Shown here: positions 36,801 to 45,556 of the stretch, piece by piece
How positions within the stretch are numbered: position 1 is the first letter of the stretch
How the letters are laid out: each line of letters starts with the position of its first letter
NCBI RefSeq assembly: GCF_027244095.1
Contig: NC_069671.1
Coordinates: 5,160,001 to 5,224,000, forward strand
DNA length: 64,000 nt
From: Hemicordylus capensis
Lineage: Eukaryota; Chordata; Lepidosauria; Squamata; Cordylidae
Direction of reading: 5' to 3'
Program-made: the position numbers and the translations under genes
Notes under the pieces: model-generated
Databases searched by the model: none
Told to the model about the DNA's origin: nothing
Seen by the model: only the letters and a program-made list of their open reading frames with translations

Positions 36801-39800
36801 AGGTGGCTTCCCCCCAGCCTGCCTCCTCGGATTCTTTCAGCTATGGACAGATTAATAATATGATAAATTTACTCCAGTATCCTCTTTCCAGTAGTGGCTA
36901 GCCTTTAGTTTCTCTCTCTCTCTCTCAGGTCTCTTTTGACGAAGCTCGTCAAAAGCCAGGGCTGGGAAGTGATCCTTTGCCTTCCTCCCAGGAAATGGCC
37001 TTCAGGGATAGACTGCTTCTCGACATGGAGGTTTTATTCTCAGCTAACAGGGTTAACAGCTACTGGTGCAGTGGTAAAAGTAAAGTTGTGTCGTCCAGTC
37101 TGTGTCGATGCCTGGTGACCACAGAGCCCTGTGGTTGTTTTTGGTTGAATACAGGAGGGGTTGACCATTGCCTCCCCCCATGCAGTAGGAGATGATGCTT
37201 TTCAGCACCTTCCTCTATCACTGCTGCCCGATATAGGTGTTTCCCAGTGGGGATTCAAACCGGCAACCTCTGGCTTGCTAGTCAAGCTACTTCCCTGCTG
37301 TGCCATTAGGTGGTAGATATGCAGATATATCTAGCTGGAGATATAGACCACCAGCAAAGTGTGTGTTGGCTGGAGGCATGGATGGTAGCACTGATAAAGG
37401 TGTCCTCTTTTAATATGGCAGATTATGAGCAGTTTAGTCCTTCAGTACATCAGTAGGGCAAAACAAGTCACACACGAAAGGACTTACTGTGATGACAGTA
37501 TCTATAATCTTATAATTTTTCAATATTCCTGATCTTTTGACTGCAATAAATTGACTGACTATAATTTTAAGTATGGAATGGAAATCAGGTCTCTAGTGCC
37601 TGGTGGCCATTTTTTCTTTCTTTCTTACTCAACCACTTCAATTTCCAGAGGGGGTATAGCAAAATAAAAGAATACGGAGTCTTATATTTCCTTAAAACAG
37701 CTTATTAGGTTCAGGTTTTGAGAAAGCTTATATGATGGTGCTCTTTGATGTTCCCAAAAGCATTTCTTTCCTTCCAAACACACAAACTGAAAGCAGGATT
37801 GACTGCAAATGGTTTTCAGTCAAACAAATAACTCTGCTCTCATAAACAAAGGGGAAAGGAATTCTGTCCATAAAAAGTTTGTAATAAACAGAATTCCTGA
37901 AATGAACAGCACAGACAGAGGGCTTTCCTATGGAAGGAGGACAATAAGCTTTTCTCTCACCCTTTTCAACATGGTCCTGACAGTTCCAAAGTGCTCCCCT
38001 CTCTCCCCTCTCTCCCCATTTAGTGCAGGCTGGACAGTGCTGGAATCTGCCCCATCTTCTGTTGATTGGCATAATGACTCTCCTCTGCACCCTCACCCAA
38101 CACCACAGTGCTAGATGTGATCCTATTTTGGCAACTACCTCTTTCTGTGATCCACTTTGCTACAGGCAGAGGGCATGAGTTTTCTCAGTTCAGCTATCTT
38201 TGTTTCATCTGTGGACTACTTTAGATACTGCTTCATCCAGTACCAGTATTAATATTTGCATTAGAAAAACAATGTCCCTGGAAAGTGACAACTCAAGAAT
38301 GCTTTCTTTTCTAAGTCCTTGCATCTTAAACCTGCTGCAAAGATCAGCTTCCCAATATGTGCCTCAGCTAAAAAAAAAAAACACCAAAGAAAAACCCCAC
38401 ACTGCCACCATTTGCACATTATACTCTTTCCAAAGCTCAAGTAGGAAAAGATAATGTGTGAAATCACCCTGAGTTACATATATGGTTTAGATTTGTTAGG
38501 GGAATTTTACTGTGGCAAAGAACCTCCATGAGTATCAGTTTCTTTTTTGCCCCCCCAAAAGAAAGGCTCAAAGGTTTCTTAAGGCTTACTGGTTATCTTG
38601 CTTATTCTGATTTAATTGATCTAATATATATATTGATTAATTTTTCCATAGCTCTATAGTTCGAGAGAACCACTGGCAATCTTCACTTCTGACACTCAGA
38701 GCCGTTCTGCCCATGAGGTAATGTTATTTATATTCTAACTTTTCAAAGGTTAGAATATCCACCTTCTCCATGCCCATGTGTTAAATTAGAGGAAACTGTA
38801 AATATCTATTCTTAGAGAATAAAACTACCAACTACCTGTTGTTGTGCTGAGAAGATCTACAGTGCCTTTGCACATACAAAGTGTTTCATAATTGATACAT
38901 TATGGATTCCTTCCTTGACCATCTGTGATACATTCAGGGACTGTGACTTGAACAGGGTCACCCAGTAAGTTTTATGGCTGAGGGAGGATTTGAATCCACA
39001 CCTCCCACTTCATACCACCGCACTGCATGTAGAGACATCTGAGGGGCTCACAGTTCATCCCATAAAATATATAATGCAAAACATTTTTGGATCAATCTGT
39101 CTGCTTCAGAGCCATTTCTGTGACGGTCTCAGAAGCACTGTTGAGATGTAGCAGTGAATGATATTATCTTCACTCACACTGAGTGATGATAATATACATA
39201 TTCAAGCTCCCTGTTTGGAAGACCTTCGGGAAATGTAAGGTATTACTGTGTTATGCATAGATAATTGGAGATAAGGAATTTTTGAGCGGGTTTATTTTTG
39301 GCCATTAGAGCAGAACCAAGGAAGAAGAAGAAAGTGGATCCAAAGAGAGACATTGCCATAAAAGAGCGAATGAGGAAGAAGATAAAAAAACTGGAAAAAG
39401 CCTCGCAGGAAATGATTCCCATTGAAGACTTTATAACACCAGCCAGATTCATGGATGAAAAAAGGTAATTGCAGGGAAATGTTTGGTTACTGTGCAGCCA
39501 GAATATATTTGTGCATTGTTTCAGGGTAACAACCCCATGATGATATTTTATTGTAAGCCATCTTGAGCATTTTTTTTCTAATGTTTTACAGAAGAGTGGG
39601 GCAAAAATATTTCAAATAAAATAAAAACTGAATGTGCATTATGTAAACAAAGATATAATTTGGTGATAATTTAGTATCACGTTGGTAATACTAAATTATC
39701 ACCAATAATATACAATTGATAATTGTGATAATTTAGTATCACGTTGGTGTTCATTATCACCAGTGAGCTACTAACAGATTTAGTGAAAAATCTTCCATAA

Positions 39801-40353
39801 CGCAAGTCTAGAACTCTGCTGTGACATGCCAACAGTTTAACTCAGTATTTACTGAGAAGTCGACTTCTTGGACTTCATTTCCCCTTGTTGGAAGACTCGA
39901 CAGGTTACTTTGGCGTGCAATAATGCCCTCTTGCGATCTCACTTTTTAAAACAAGGATAGTAGCTCAGGATTGCGCATAGGTTTATAGACTCTTCCGTCC
40001 CAATGGTGCTAAATAAAGTGTTCCGTTTGTTTTACACTGGCAGGGTCCGAGAGACCTCCCCTCTGTCCTTTGAGGAGAGTGAAAGGCGAGCTTTGCTGAT
40101 GAAGAAGTGGACTCTATACAAGCTAGGGCAGAGCAAGGCCGAGAGGAACACCATCCAGTCCTTACTGAAAGCCCAAGAAGAGGCATTGAAAGAACTGCGC
40201 TTCGAGTCGGAGCCATTGTACCAGGCCGCAATTCGACGGGATGATGGGCTCTTCCCTTTTGAGAGGGCGGAGCCTATATTCACTCCGCCGCTGCCTGTCT
40301 ATGAGGCTCCCGACGGAAAATGCAACGACGTCACCAAAGTATATACGCAGTGA
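36712..40353 (+). CDS. MRPL40: MRPL40, mitochondrial large ribosomal subunit protein mL40 (complete)
   Basis: A nucleus-encoded protein of the mitochondrial 39S subunit. Coding exons 36712-36782, 38652-38717, 39309-39464 and 40044-40353 join to 200 residues, against about 206 in human. The first 50 residues are Arg/Leu/Ser-rich without acids, as expected for a mitochondrial presequence. The core has [33 protein letters not shown] and [16 protein letters not shown]. The end is NDVTKVYTQ followed by TGA. The mammalian protein continues with VEFKR, so this C-terminus is a little shorter. The start is the first ATG in frame and lies in the CpG-rich block. All introns are GT..AG. The gene is divergent from HIRA, with 1.8 kb between starts. 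Confidence 0.96.
37053..37317 (-). mobile_element. Sauria-type SINE, antisense
   Basis: AGTCTGTGTCGATGCCTGGT tail side, TGCCCGATATAGGTGTTTCC middle, and GGATTCAAACCGGCAACC B box. It lies in MRPL40 intron 1. Confidence 0.77.
37330..38640. other. MRPL40 intron 1, no feature seen
   Basis: AT-rich intron without a recognised repeat or RNA gene. Confidence 0.45.
38652..38717 (+). CDS. MRPL40: MRPL40 exon 2
   Basis: Encodes [20 protein letters not shown] and M. The acceptor is CCATAG and the donor is GTAATG. A second AG lies 8 bases in, but using it would break the phase. Confidence 0.9.
38935..39032 (-). mobile_element. tRNA-derived SINE fragment, antisense
   Basis: GGTCACCCAGTAAGTTTTAT and GAGGATTTGAATCCACACC (B box side). 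It lies in MRPL40 intron 2. Confidence 0.65.
39309..39464 (+). CDS. MRPL40: MRPL40 exon 3
   Basis: Encodes [20 protein letters not shown] through [11 protein letters not shown], the basic conserved core. The acceptor is CCATTAG and the donor is GTAATT. Confidence 0.96.
39661..39762. repeat. Short direct and inverted repeats in MRPL40 intron 3
   Basis: GATAATTTAGTATCACGTTG occurs twice (near 39665 and 39727), with the inverted ACTAAATTATCACC between them. Confidence 0.8.
40044..40353 (+). CDS. MRPL40: MRPL40 exon 4 (terminal)
   Basis: Encodes [20 protein letters not shown] through [16 protein letters not shown] to KVYTQ and stop. No AATAAA is visible before the SINE at 40560. AATACA at 40492-40497 is a possible weak poly(A) signal. 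Confidence 0.96.
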
Positions 40354-40559
40354 TGTGGGAAGCTTGCTGCACGACACGTGGAAGATGCTGCGTCGAGTAA
40401 AGGCAAACCGATGGATCTAGTCTGGTCATCCGTTCATTCTGAAGTATCAGTTGCGTGTGGGTGTTTGATGGGTCCTTCTCAAAACAAATAGAATACACAG
40501 TAAGGTTAATTTAGCCTGGAGGAGACTTGGGGAAGCCAGGATCGCCGTCTCCAAATATC

Positions 40560-40866
40560 TGAAGGGCTGTCACTTCGTAGGAGGAGTGTCCTCTTTGCTA
40601 AGCAGGGTCTGCCCTGGTTTGCATTTGAATGGGAGACTGCATGGGAGCACTGTAAGATATTCCCCTTAGGGGATGGGGCCACTAGGAGTAGCATCTGCAT
40701 GCTTCCATGTAGAGGGTCCCAAGTTCCCTCCCTGGCTTCTCCAGATAGGGCTGAAAGAGACTCCTGCCTGTAACCTTGGAGAAGCTGCTGCCAGTCTGGG
40801 TAGTAAATACTAAGCTAGATGGACCCATGATCTGACTCAGTAGAAGGCAGCTTCCTATGTTCCTAT
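40560..40866 (+). mobile_element. 5S/tRNA-chimeric SINE, head truncated
   Basis: TTTGCTAAGCAGGGTCTGCC core, body and GCAGCTTCCTATGTTCC tail. It starts about 200 bp past the MRPL40 stop. Confidence 0.8.
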
Positions 40867-41599
40867 GACTTGTGCTCTCTGTTACTCCAGAGGGCAGAAC
40901 TGGAACCAATGGGTTGACATTACAAGGAAGCAGAATTGCGGTTTAACAATGGAGCAGTCTCCCTCAAGCAGTGGTAGGCAATCCATTGCTGGAGGAGTTC
41001 AGACCAGGGCTAGCAGCCATCTCCAAAGTCCCTTCCACCTTGAAAATGCTGCTATTCTAGTTGCCACTACTACTGAAGTGTCAGTTCTGTCACAGAGAAG
41101 CCTAGCCTGAGCAGGCTTAACTGAGCAAATGTAGCATATGTGACCCATGAGAGACGCAAGAAGATACACTTTGCTGATGAGAGAAGAGCTCTTCTTGTGA
41201 GACTAAACAGCCCCATGGTCTCAGCCAGCAAGATTCATCCTTTCACAGTCCTGGCTCACACACCGTATTATAATGGCAGAGTACACGGAGGCAATTCTCA
41301 CGACTGCCAGGGCTTTTGGATCAGATTAGCAAGGGAGGGAGTGGATCGACTGAGCACATTGAAGGACTCGTAGCGAACACTAAAAATGTCATCGTATCTC
41401 CAAACGGAGCTTTTAGCATATGACTAAGTACAAAGGTTCAGGGCAGATTAATTTATATTTAAGAAAAAATCAGACACAACCATGTTGAGGTATATGATTC
41501 CTGGGAGTTTAGAATTACGGCTGGGGTCTTTTCTAGTTAACAGTTTTGGGAGCCCATCTTGAGGTATTGTGCATGTCTCACAGGCTGTATTCCAGGACC
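40867..41599. other. MRPL40-C22orf39 convergent intergenic region
   Basis: Apart from the SINE on its left, no gene or repeat was recognised. It should hold the 3' UTR of C22orf39. No AATAAA was found on the minus strand just past its stop. Confidence 0.5.
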
Positions 41600-41725
41600 T
41601 CACTTGGGTTTGTCCTCAGAAAGGGGCAGGTACCAGTCTGTTGGAGGATTTTTCCTCAGATTCCACACCGGTATATGCTTCTGTTTCTCTTTCACTCGCT
41701 CTCTCTCACTCTGACAAAGGGAATC
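41600..41725 (-). CDS. C22orf39: C22orf39 exon 3 (terminal)
   Basis: After TATTCCAG it reads DSLCQSERERVKEKQK, HIPVWNLRKNPPTDWYLPLS and EDKPK, then TGA. It matches the human SLCESERARV...PPPDWHLPL tail. Confidence 0.93.
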   Translation of the reverse strand, partial: DSLCQSERERVKEKQKHIPVWNLRKNPPTDWYLPLSEDKPK

Positions 41726-43875
41726 CTGGAATAGACAGAATCAGTAAGCAAGAGGTTAACTTTTAGTACAACCCTAGACCCACCATAGCCACCTAATGGT
41801 GCAGCAGGAAATGCCTGACTAACAAGCAGAAGGTTGCTGATTCGAATCCCCGCTGATATATTTCCCAGACTATGCAAAACACCTATATCGGGCAGCAGCG
41901 ATACAGGAAGATGCTGAAAGGCATCATCTCATACTGCGTGGGAGGAGGCAATGGTCAACCCCTCCTGTATTCTACCAAAGGCTCTATGGTCGCCAGGAGT
42001 CAACACCGACTCGATGGCACAACTTTAGACCCACCATGTGTCTGAGGTGGCTTCATGGACACATGGATTAAATCAGCCATTGCACATACATCTGTGTATT
42101 GCATACAAACTTTTATCCACAATACAGAGTGCTTTGAACAGGTTTTATAAACCTGACAGTCAATCTGTCAGCAAAGCAGAAGAGCATTTGCATACAGAAG
42201 GTCCCAGGTTCATCCCAGGACTTTGGCACCATCTCCAGGTAGAGCGGGGAAAGACTTGTAACCTTGGAGAAGCCGATGCCAGTCTGTGTGGACAATAATG
42301 ATCTAGACCAGGGATTCTCACCGTTGGGTCCCCAGATGTTATTGGACTTCAACTCCCATAATCCCCAGCTCCAGTGACCTTTGGTTGGGAATTATGGGAG
42401 TTAAAGTCCAATAACATCTGAGGACCCAACGTTGAGAATCCCTGATCTAGACGGACCAAGTGTCGGATTTGGTATATGGCAGCCAGCATACCCTCTAACA
42501 GGGAATTTCAGATGTTGTTGACTACAACTCCCAGCATCCCTAGCTATGATGGCCTTTGGCTGGGAATTATGAGAGTTGTAGTCAAGAACATCTGGGATTC
42601 CCTGTTAGAGGGAACATTGATGGCAGCTCCCTCTGTTCGTATCCCTACTCGGCAGTTTGACATTATAAAATAGTTTTGGGGTCTAAGGAAAAGACGCTCG
42701 TGATGGCCTTTTAATCATATCTTAGCCAGCATACCTTAGCCACCGCACTTTTTGTTTTCTCCCACTCTCGGCAGTTCCTGTAGTCCGTCTTCCACTGCCC
42801 GCAGGAAGGGGCCTTCCCGTAGGTATAGTAGTGATGAAAGAGGTTCCGGATACTCTTGCAGTGTTTCCATTCAGTCCAGTAATCATCGCAGGCTCGTGGA
42901 GGCTGCCCAACACAACACACAAAAGCAAAAGAAATGGCCCCTCATCTGTGCAAGGAAGGAGGAACGCGGGAATAGCAAGCTGGGATGAGCACGGAACCGT
43001 TCGACGCTCCGTTCTAGGAGCGCCGAACCGGTTCCGGCAACCGGCATTCGAACCGGTTCGGAGGAACTGGGGTCGCTTTAAGGGGCAGGAAAGCGCTGCC
43101 TACCTGCCACCCCACCCCACTGGTGCTCCTACAAAAAGCAGGTGCGTGGGGCTGCAGTGTATCTCCTTGCAACCAGGAGCAGCGTCACCACGCAAGTGAC
43201 CGACATGCATGCCGACTCTCCTTCCCCGGACTGACATCTCTCAGGGATGCTGCAGCAGTTTCCTGCGCCACGCAGGGGGAGAAGACCTCCCTGGCCCCTT
43301 CCAGCTCCAAGTTAACTCTAGGAGTCTATAGAAGGGAAAGCTAGGCAGAATCCCGATAGCCAAATATCTGACTAGGGAAGGAGGAGCCGACTGGTTCTCT
43401 GTTGCCTCCCAGGGCAGGGCTAGAAATGGCAAGGAAGGAGATTTAGGCTAGAGGCCAGGAGCAGGAAGGATTTCCTGGCTGCAAATGATGTGGAGACCGT
43501 GGAACGGCCTGCCCCATGCAGTTGATGAGAACAACACCGAATAATAACTTTAGGGGTAAGAAGGTCTGTAGAAGAAAACACGCGGTTAGAAGCACATTAG
43601 CAGGCAGTCGTGGGCTCTCCTTCGCGGGAAGGCTGCCTGTCAGGGATGCTGTCGCAGTTTCCTGCATACTGAGAAGAGGGTTGGACTAGAAGACCTCGAG
43701 AGGGCCGTTTCAGCTCAGTGAAATATGCACAGTGTGCATATTCTCTACTGGGTCCTCCGCTCAGACGACTGCAATTAAGAAGGGCTCCCCGCCCCCCAAG
43801 GGCCCCTTAGATCCCCCCCACTCCGTCTCTTCGCATCCCGGCCTCTCTTACCCTCCACGGCCCGCCGCCATCCAT
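41600..43875 (-). CDS. C22orf39: C22orf39 orthologue, twin CX9C protein (complete)
   Basis: A small conserved protein of the DUF3128/C22orf39 family. Coding exons 43875-43852, 42902-42735 and 41725-41600 join in phase to 105 residues. Residues 9-64 hold two CX9C pairs, CDDYWTEWKHC and CGQWKTDYRNC, separated by a HHYYTYGKAPS turn. This is a coiled-coil-helix-coiled-coil-helix-like layout. The tail has SLCQSERERVKEKQKHIPVW, then NPPTDWYLPLSE before the stop. Twin CX9C proteins are often oxidised in the mitochondrial intermembrane space, but that location is inference for this protein. The first exon MDGGGPWR lies in a CpG-rich promoter. It converges with MRPL40 (1.2 kb between stops). Confidence 0.93.
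41787..42031 (+). mobile_element. Sauria-type SINE
   Basis: GGTTGCTGATTCGAATCCCC B box and the GTCAACACCGACTCGATGGC tail. It lies in C22orf39 intron 2. Confidence 0.8.
42165..42482 (+). mobile_element. tRNA-headed SINE split by a MITE
   Basis: AGAAGGTCCCAGGTTCATCC region to ATATGGCAGC, interrupted at 42309-42444. Confidence 0.75.
42309..42444. mobile_element. Buster-like foldback MITE nested in SINE
   Basis: 136 bp, ends CAGGGATTCTCACCGTTGGG and reverse. Perfect duplication ATCTAGAC (42301-42308, 42445-42452). Confidence 0.9.
42489..42614. mobile_element. Foldback MITE, CCCTCTAACAGGGA type
   Basis: Ends ACCCTCTAACAGGGAAT and ATTCCCTGTTAGAGGGA; arms GTTGACTACAACTCCCAGC and reverse. Confidence 0.75.
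42735..42902 (-). CDS. C22orf39: C22orf39 exon 2 (twin CX9C)
   Basis: 56 codons from PPRACDDYWTEWKHC to EWEKTKSAVAK with both CX9C motifs. The acceptor is TTGGGCAG and the donor is GTATGC. Confidence 0.95.
42984..43110. mobile_element. hAT-like element remnant (AACCGGTTC type)
   Basis: GATGAGCACGGAACCGTTCG and GAACCGGTTCGGAGGAACTG resemble the ends of the 674-1064 element. The other end was not found. Confidence 0.5.
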
Positions 43876-44070
43876 GCTGCCTCCCCAGCCCCGCCTCCCA
43901 CGGTAGGAAGAGCCAATCCGCAAGATGCGCTTTGTGACGGATCGTAGTCTCCGCCAATCACCGTCGCCCGGGCTGCGCGACGCGCTCCCCGCGGTAGTGA
44001 AGGGCCGTTGAAGTCCAAGAGGCACAGTCTGACTCGTTCTGCCTAAAGACTTCCGGTTGCCGTTGCTGGT
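43760..44070 (-). promoter_or_regulatory. C22orf39: CpG-rich C22orf39 promoter
   Basis: A CpG-dense block upstream of the C22orf39 start. Two CCAAT boxes, AGCCAATCC (43913-43917) and CGCCAATCA (43954-43958), read on the plus strand. An ACTTCCGG ETS-type site is near 44049. Confidence 0.7.
43852..43875 (-). CDS. C22orf39: C22orf39 exon 1
   Basis: Encodes MDGGGPWR. The donor is GTAAGA and the phase is 0 into PPRACDDYW, as in the human gene order MADGSG...PPRPCEAYR. Confidence 0.88.
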
Positions 44071-44105
44071 CGTCGGCTCCCTGCGCGGGGAAGACGTGAT
44101 GTCAA

Positions 44106-44288
44106 TACCATATTTACCCGAATGAAAGTCCTCTCTGAATTCAAGACGATACCTTCAGAAACAGGAGTTAAATACAGCTTACACCTGTATTTTCCCAGGA
44201 GTTAATTTAAGATGACCCCCCCACTCCCAATTTTTAACATCAAAGAAGGTGATGGAAAACTTACTCTTGGACTATGGTAAATACGGTA
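44106..44288. mobile_element. Small inverted-repeat element (TACCGTATTTACC)
   Basis: 183 bp with 13-bp ends TACCATATTTACC and, in reverse, TACCGTATTTACC. No coding capacity. Confidence 0.6.
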
Positions 44289-44384
44289 TGGATTCTTGTG
44301 GGGGTGGTTTACAGGGTCTTTCTTCCCCAGGGCTTAATTTTTTAAAAAAAGTCAAATGAACTTTTTTATTTGGCAGTGTGAGAG

Positions 44385-44705
44385 CAGAGCTGGTCTTGTT
44401 GGTAGCCAGCATGAATGGTCCCCTTTGCTGAGCAGGGTCCACACCCTGGTTTGTATTTGAATGGGCAACTACATGTATGAGCATTGTAAGATATTCTTCT
44501 TAGTGGGATGGGGGGGCCTCTCTGGGAAAGGCAGCTGCATGCCTGCAGAAGGTTCCACGTTCCCTCCCAGGCATCTGCAAGATAAGGTTGAGTGAGACTC
44601 CTGCATGGAACTGTGGGAAGGCCACTGCCAGTCCGGGTAGACAATACTAAGCTAGAGAGACCAATGGTCTGACTCAGCATAAGGCAGCTTCCGAGGTTCC
44701 TAAGC
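44385..44705 (+). mobile_element. 5S/tRNA-chimeric SINE, full length
   Basis: AGCTGGTCTTGTTGGTAGCC head, TTTGCTGAGCAGGGTCCACA 5S core, AAGGCAGCTTCCGAGGTTCC tail. Confidence 0.8.
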
Positions 44706-45481
44706 ATCTTAAACCATGTGTGTGCAGGGGAGGGCTCCAGTAGTTTTTAATGGTGGAAATTCAACAGCTGAGGATGCAGCAATGGAGCTGACATCTCTAG
44801 TGTCTATAGGGCTGAGGTTCAAATCCTCATATCTCCAGCCAGCAGGGGAAGATTGATTGCTGCAGATATACTGGGCTCAAAAGAGAGAGAGAAAAAGAGA
44901 GAGAGAGAGAGCGAGCGCACAGTGGTCTCTACCTCACAGGGCTGTTATGGGGACAAGTGTAAAATAATAATCGGCATTGTACATGAATTGAGCCATATAA
45001 AAGCCAAGGCTGGTGGTGGTGGTGTGTATGTGTGTTTCCCATGCAACAACTTCAAATGCCAAATGCGGTCCTGGTTGCTTGTCTGCCTCCCATAGGATCT
45101 CATGTTGTCTACCTTGCCCTAGCTAGGCCTAAAGAGCATCATGGAATTTTCACTAACATTCACACTCCAGAGGCAGGGGTGGGGTCACGGAGAGTGCTGA
45201 GGCCCCTAGCTGCTCTGCCCGCCACAGCACCTCAGGGTCCAGAGGAGCTGCTGCTGGCAAACATTCGCTTCCTGCCCGCCCGCCCGCCCACCCCCGGCGT
45301 GTGCTACTTGGGTCGCATGACTTTGGCTTCTTCCTTGCCCCTTCGCTTGCCTGCAGGCTCTCTCCCCAGCGCATTGCTAATAGGCAAGTGTCTCCTTTCC
45401 CTTAATTAAAATTAGAAAACAAGGTCAAGAATGCTGCAGTGCTATTTTATTGTCTCTAAGCAAATCAAAGGGATCTGGGTT
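44706..45481. other. C22orf39-UFD1 intergenic region
   Basis: A GA-rich run at 44880-44912, a GC-rich patch at 45170-45300 and the UFD1 poly(A) signal. Open frames here look compositional. Confidence 0.5.
45446..45451 (-). other. UFD1: UFD1 poly(A) signal AATAAA
   Basis: A canonical AATAAA lies 31 bases past the UFD1 stop codon on the minus strand, implying a very short 3' UTR. Confidence 0.75.
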
Positions 45482-45556
45482 TTATGGTTTTCTTCCCTTC
45501 TTGCGCAGTGACTGGCCTTCTCCGGAAAAAGCAATGAAACGGTTTCCAGGTTCATC
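45482..45556 (-). CDS. UFD1: UFD1 exon 12 (terminal, SHP box 2)
   Basis: Encodes [20 protein letters not shown] and GRKP, then TAA. Confidence 0.97.
   Translation of the reverse strand, partial: DEPGNRFIAFSGEGQSLRKKGRKP

Noticed and set aside
45032-45409. 125-codon frame in the C22orf39-UFD1 gap
   Set aside because: Pro/Leu/Ala-rich, GC-driven, no motif and no conserved neighbour expected there.
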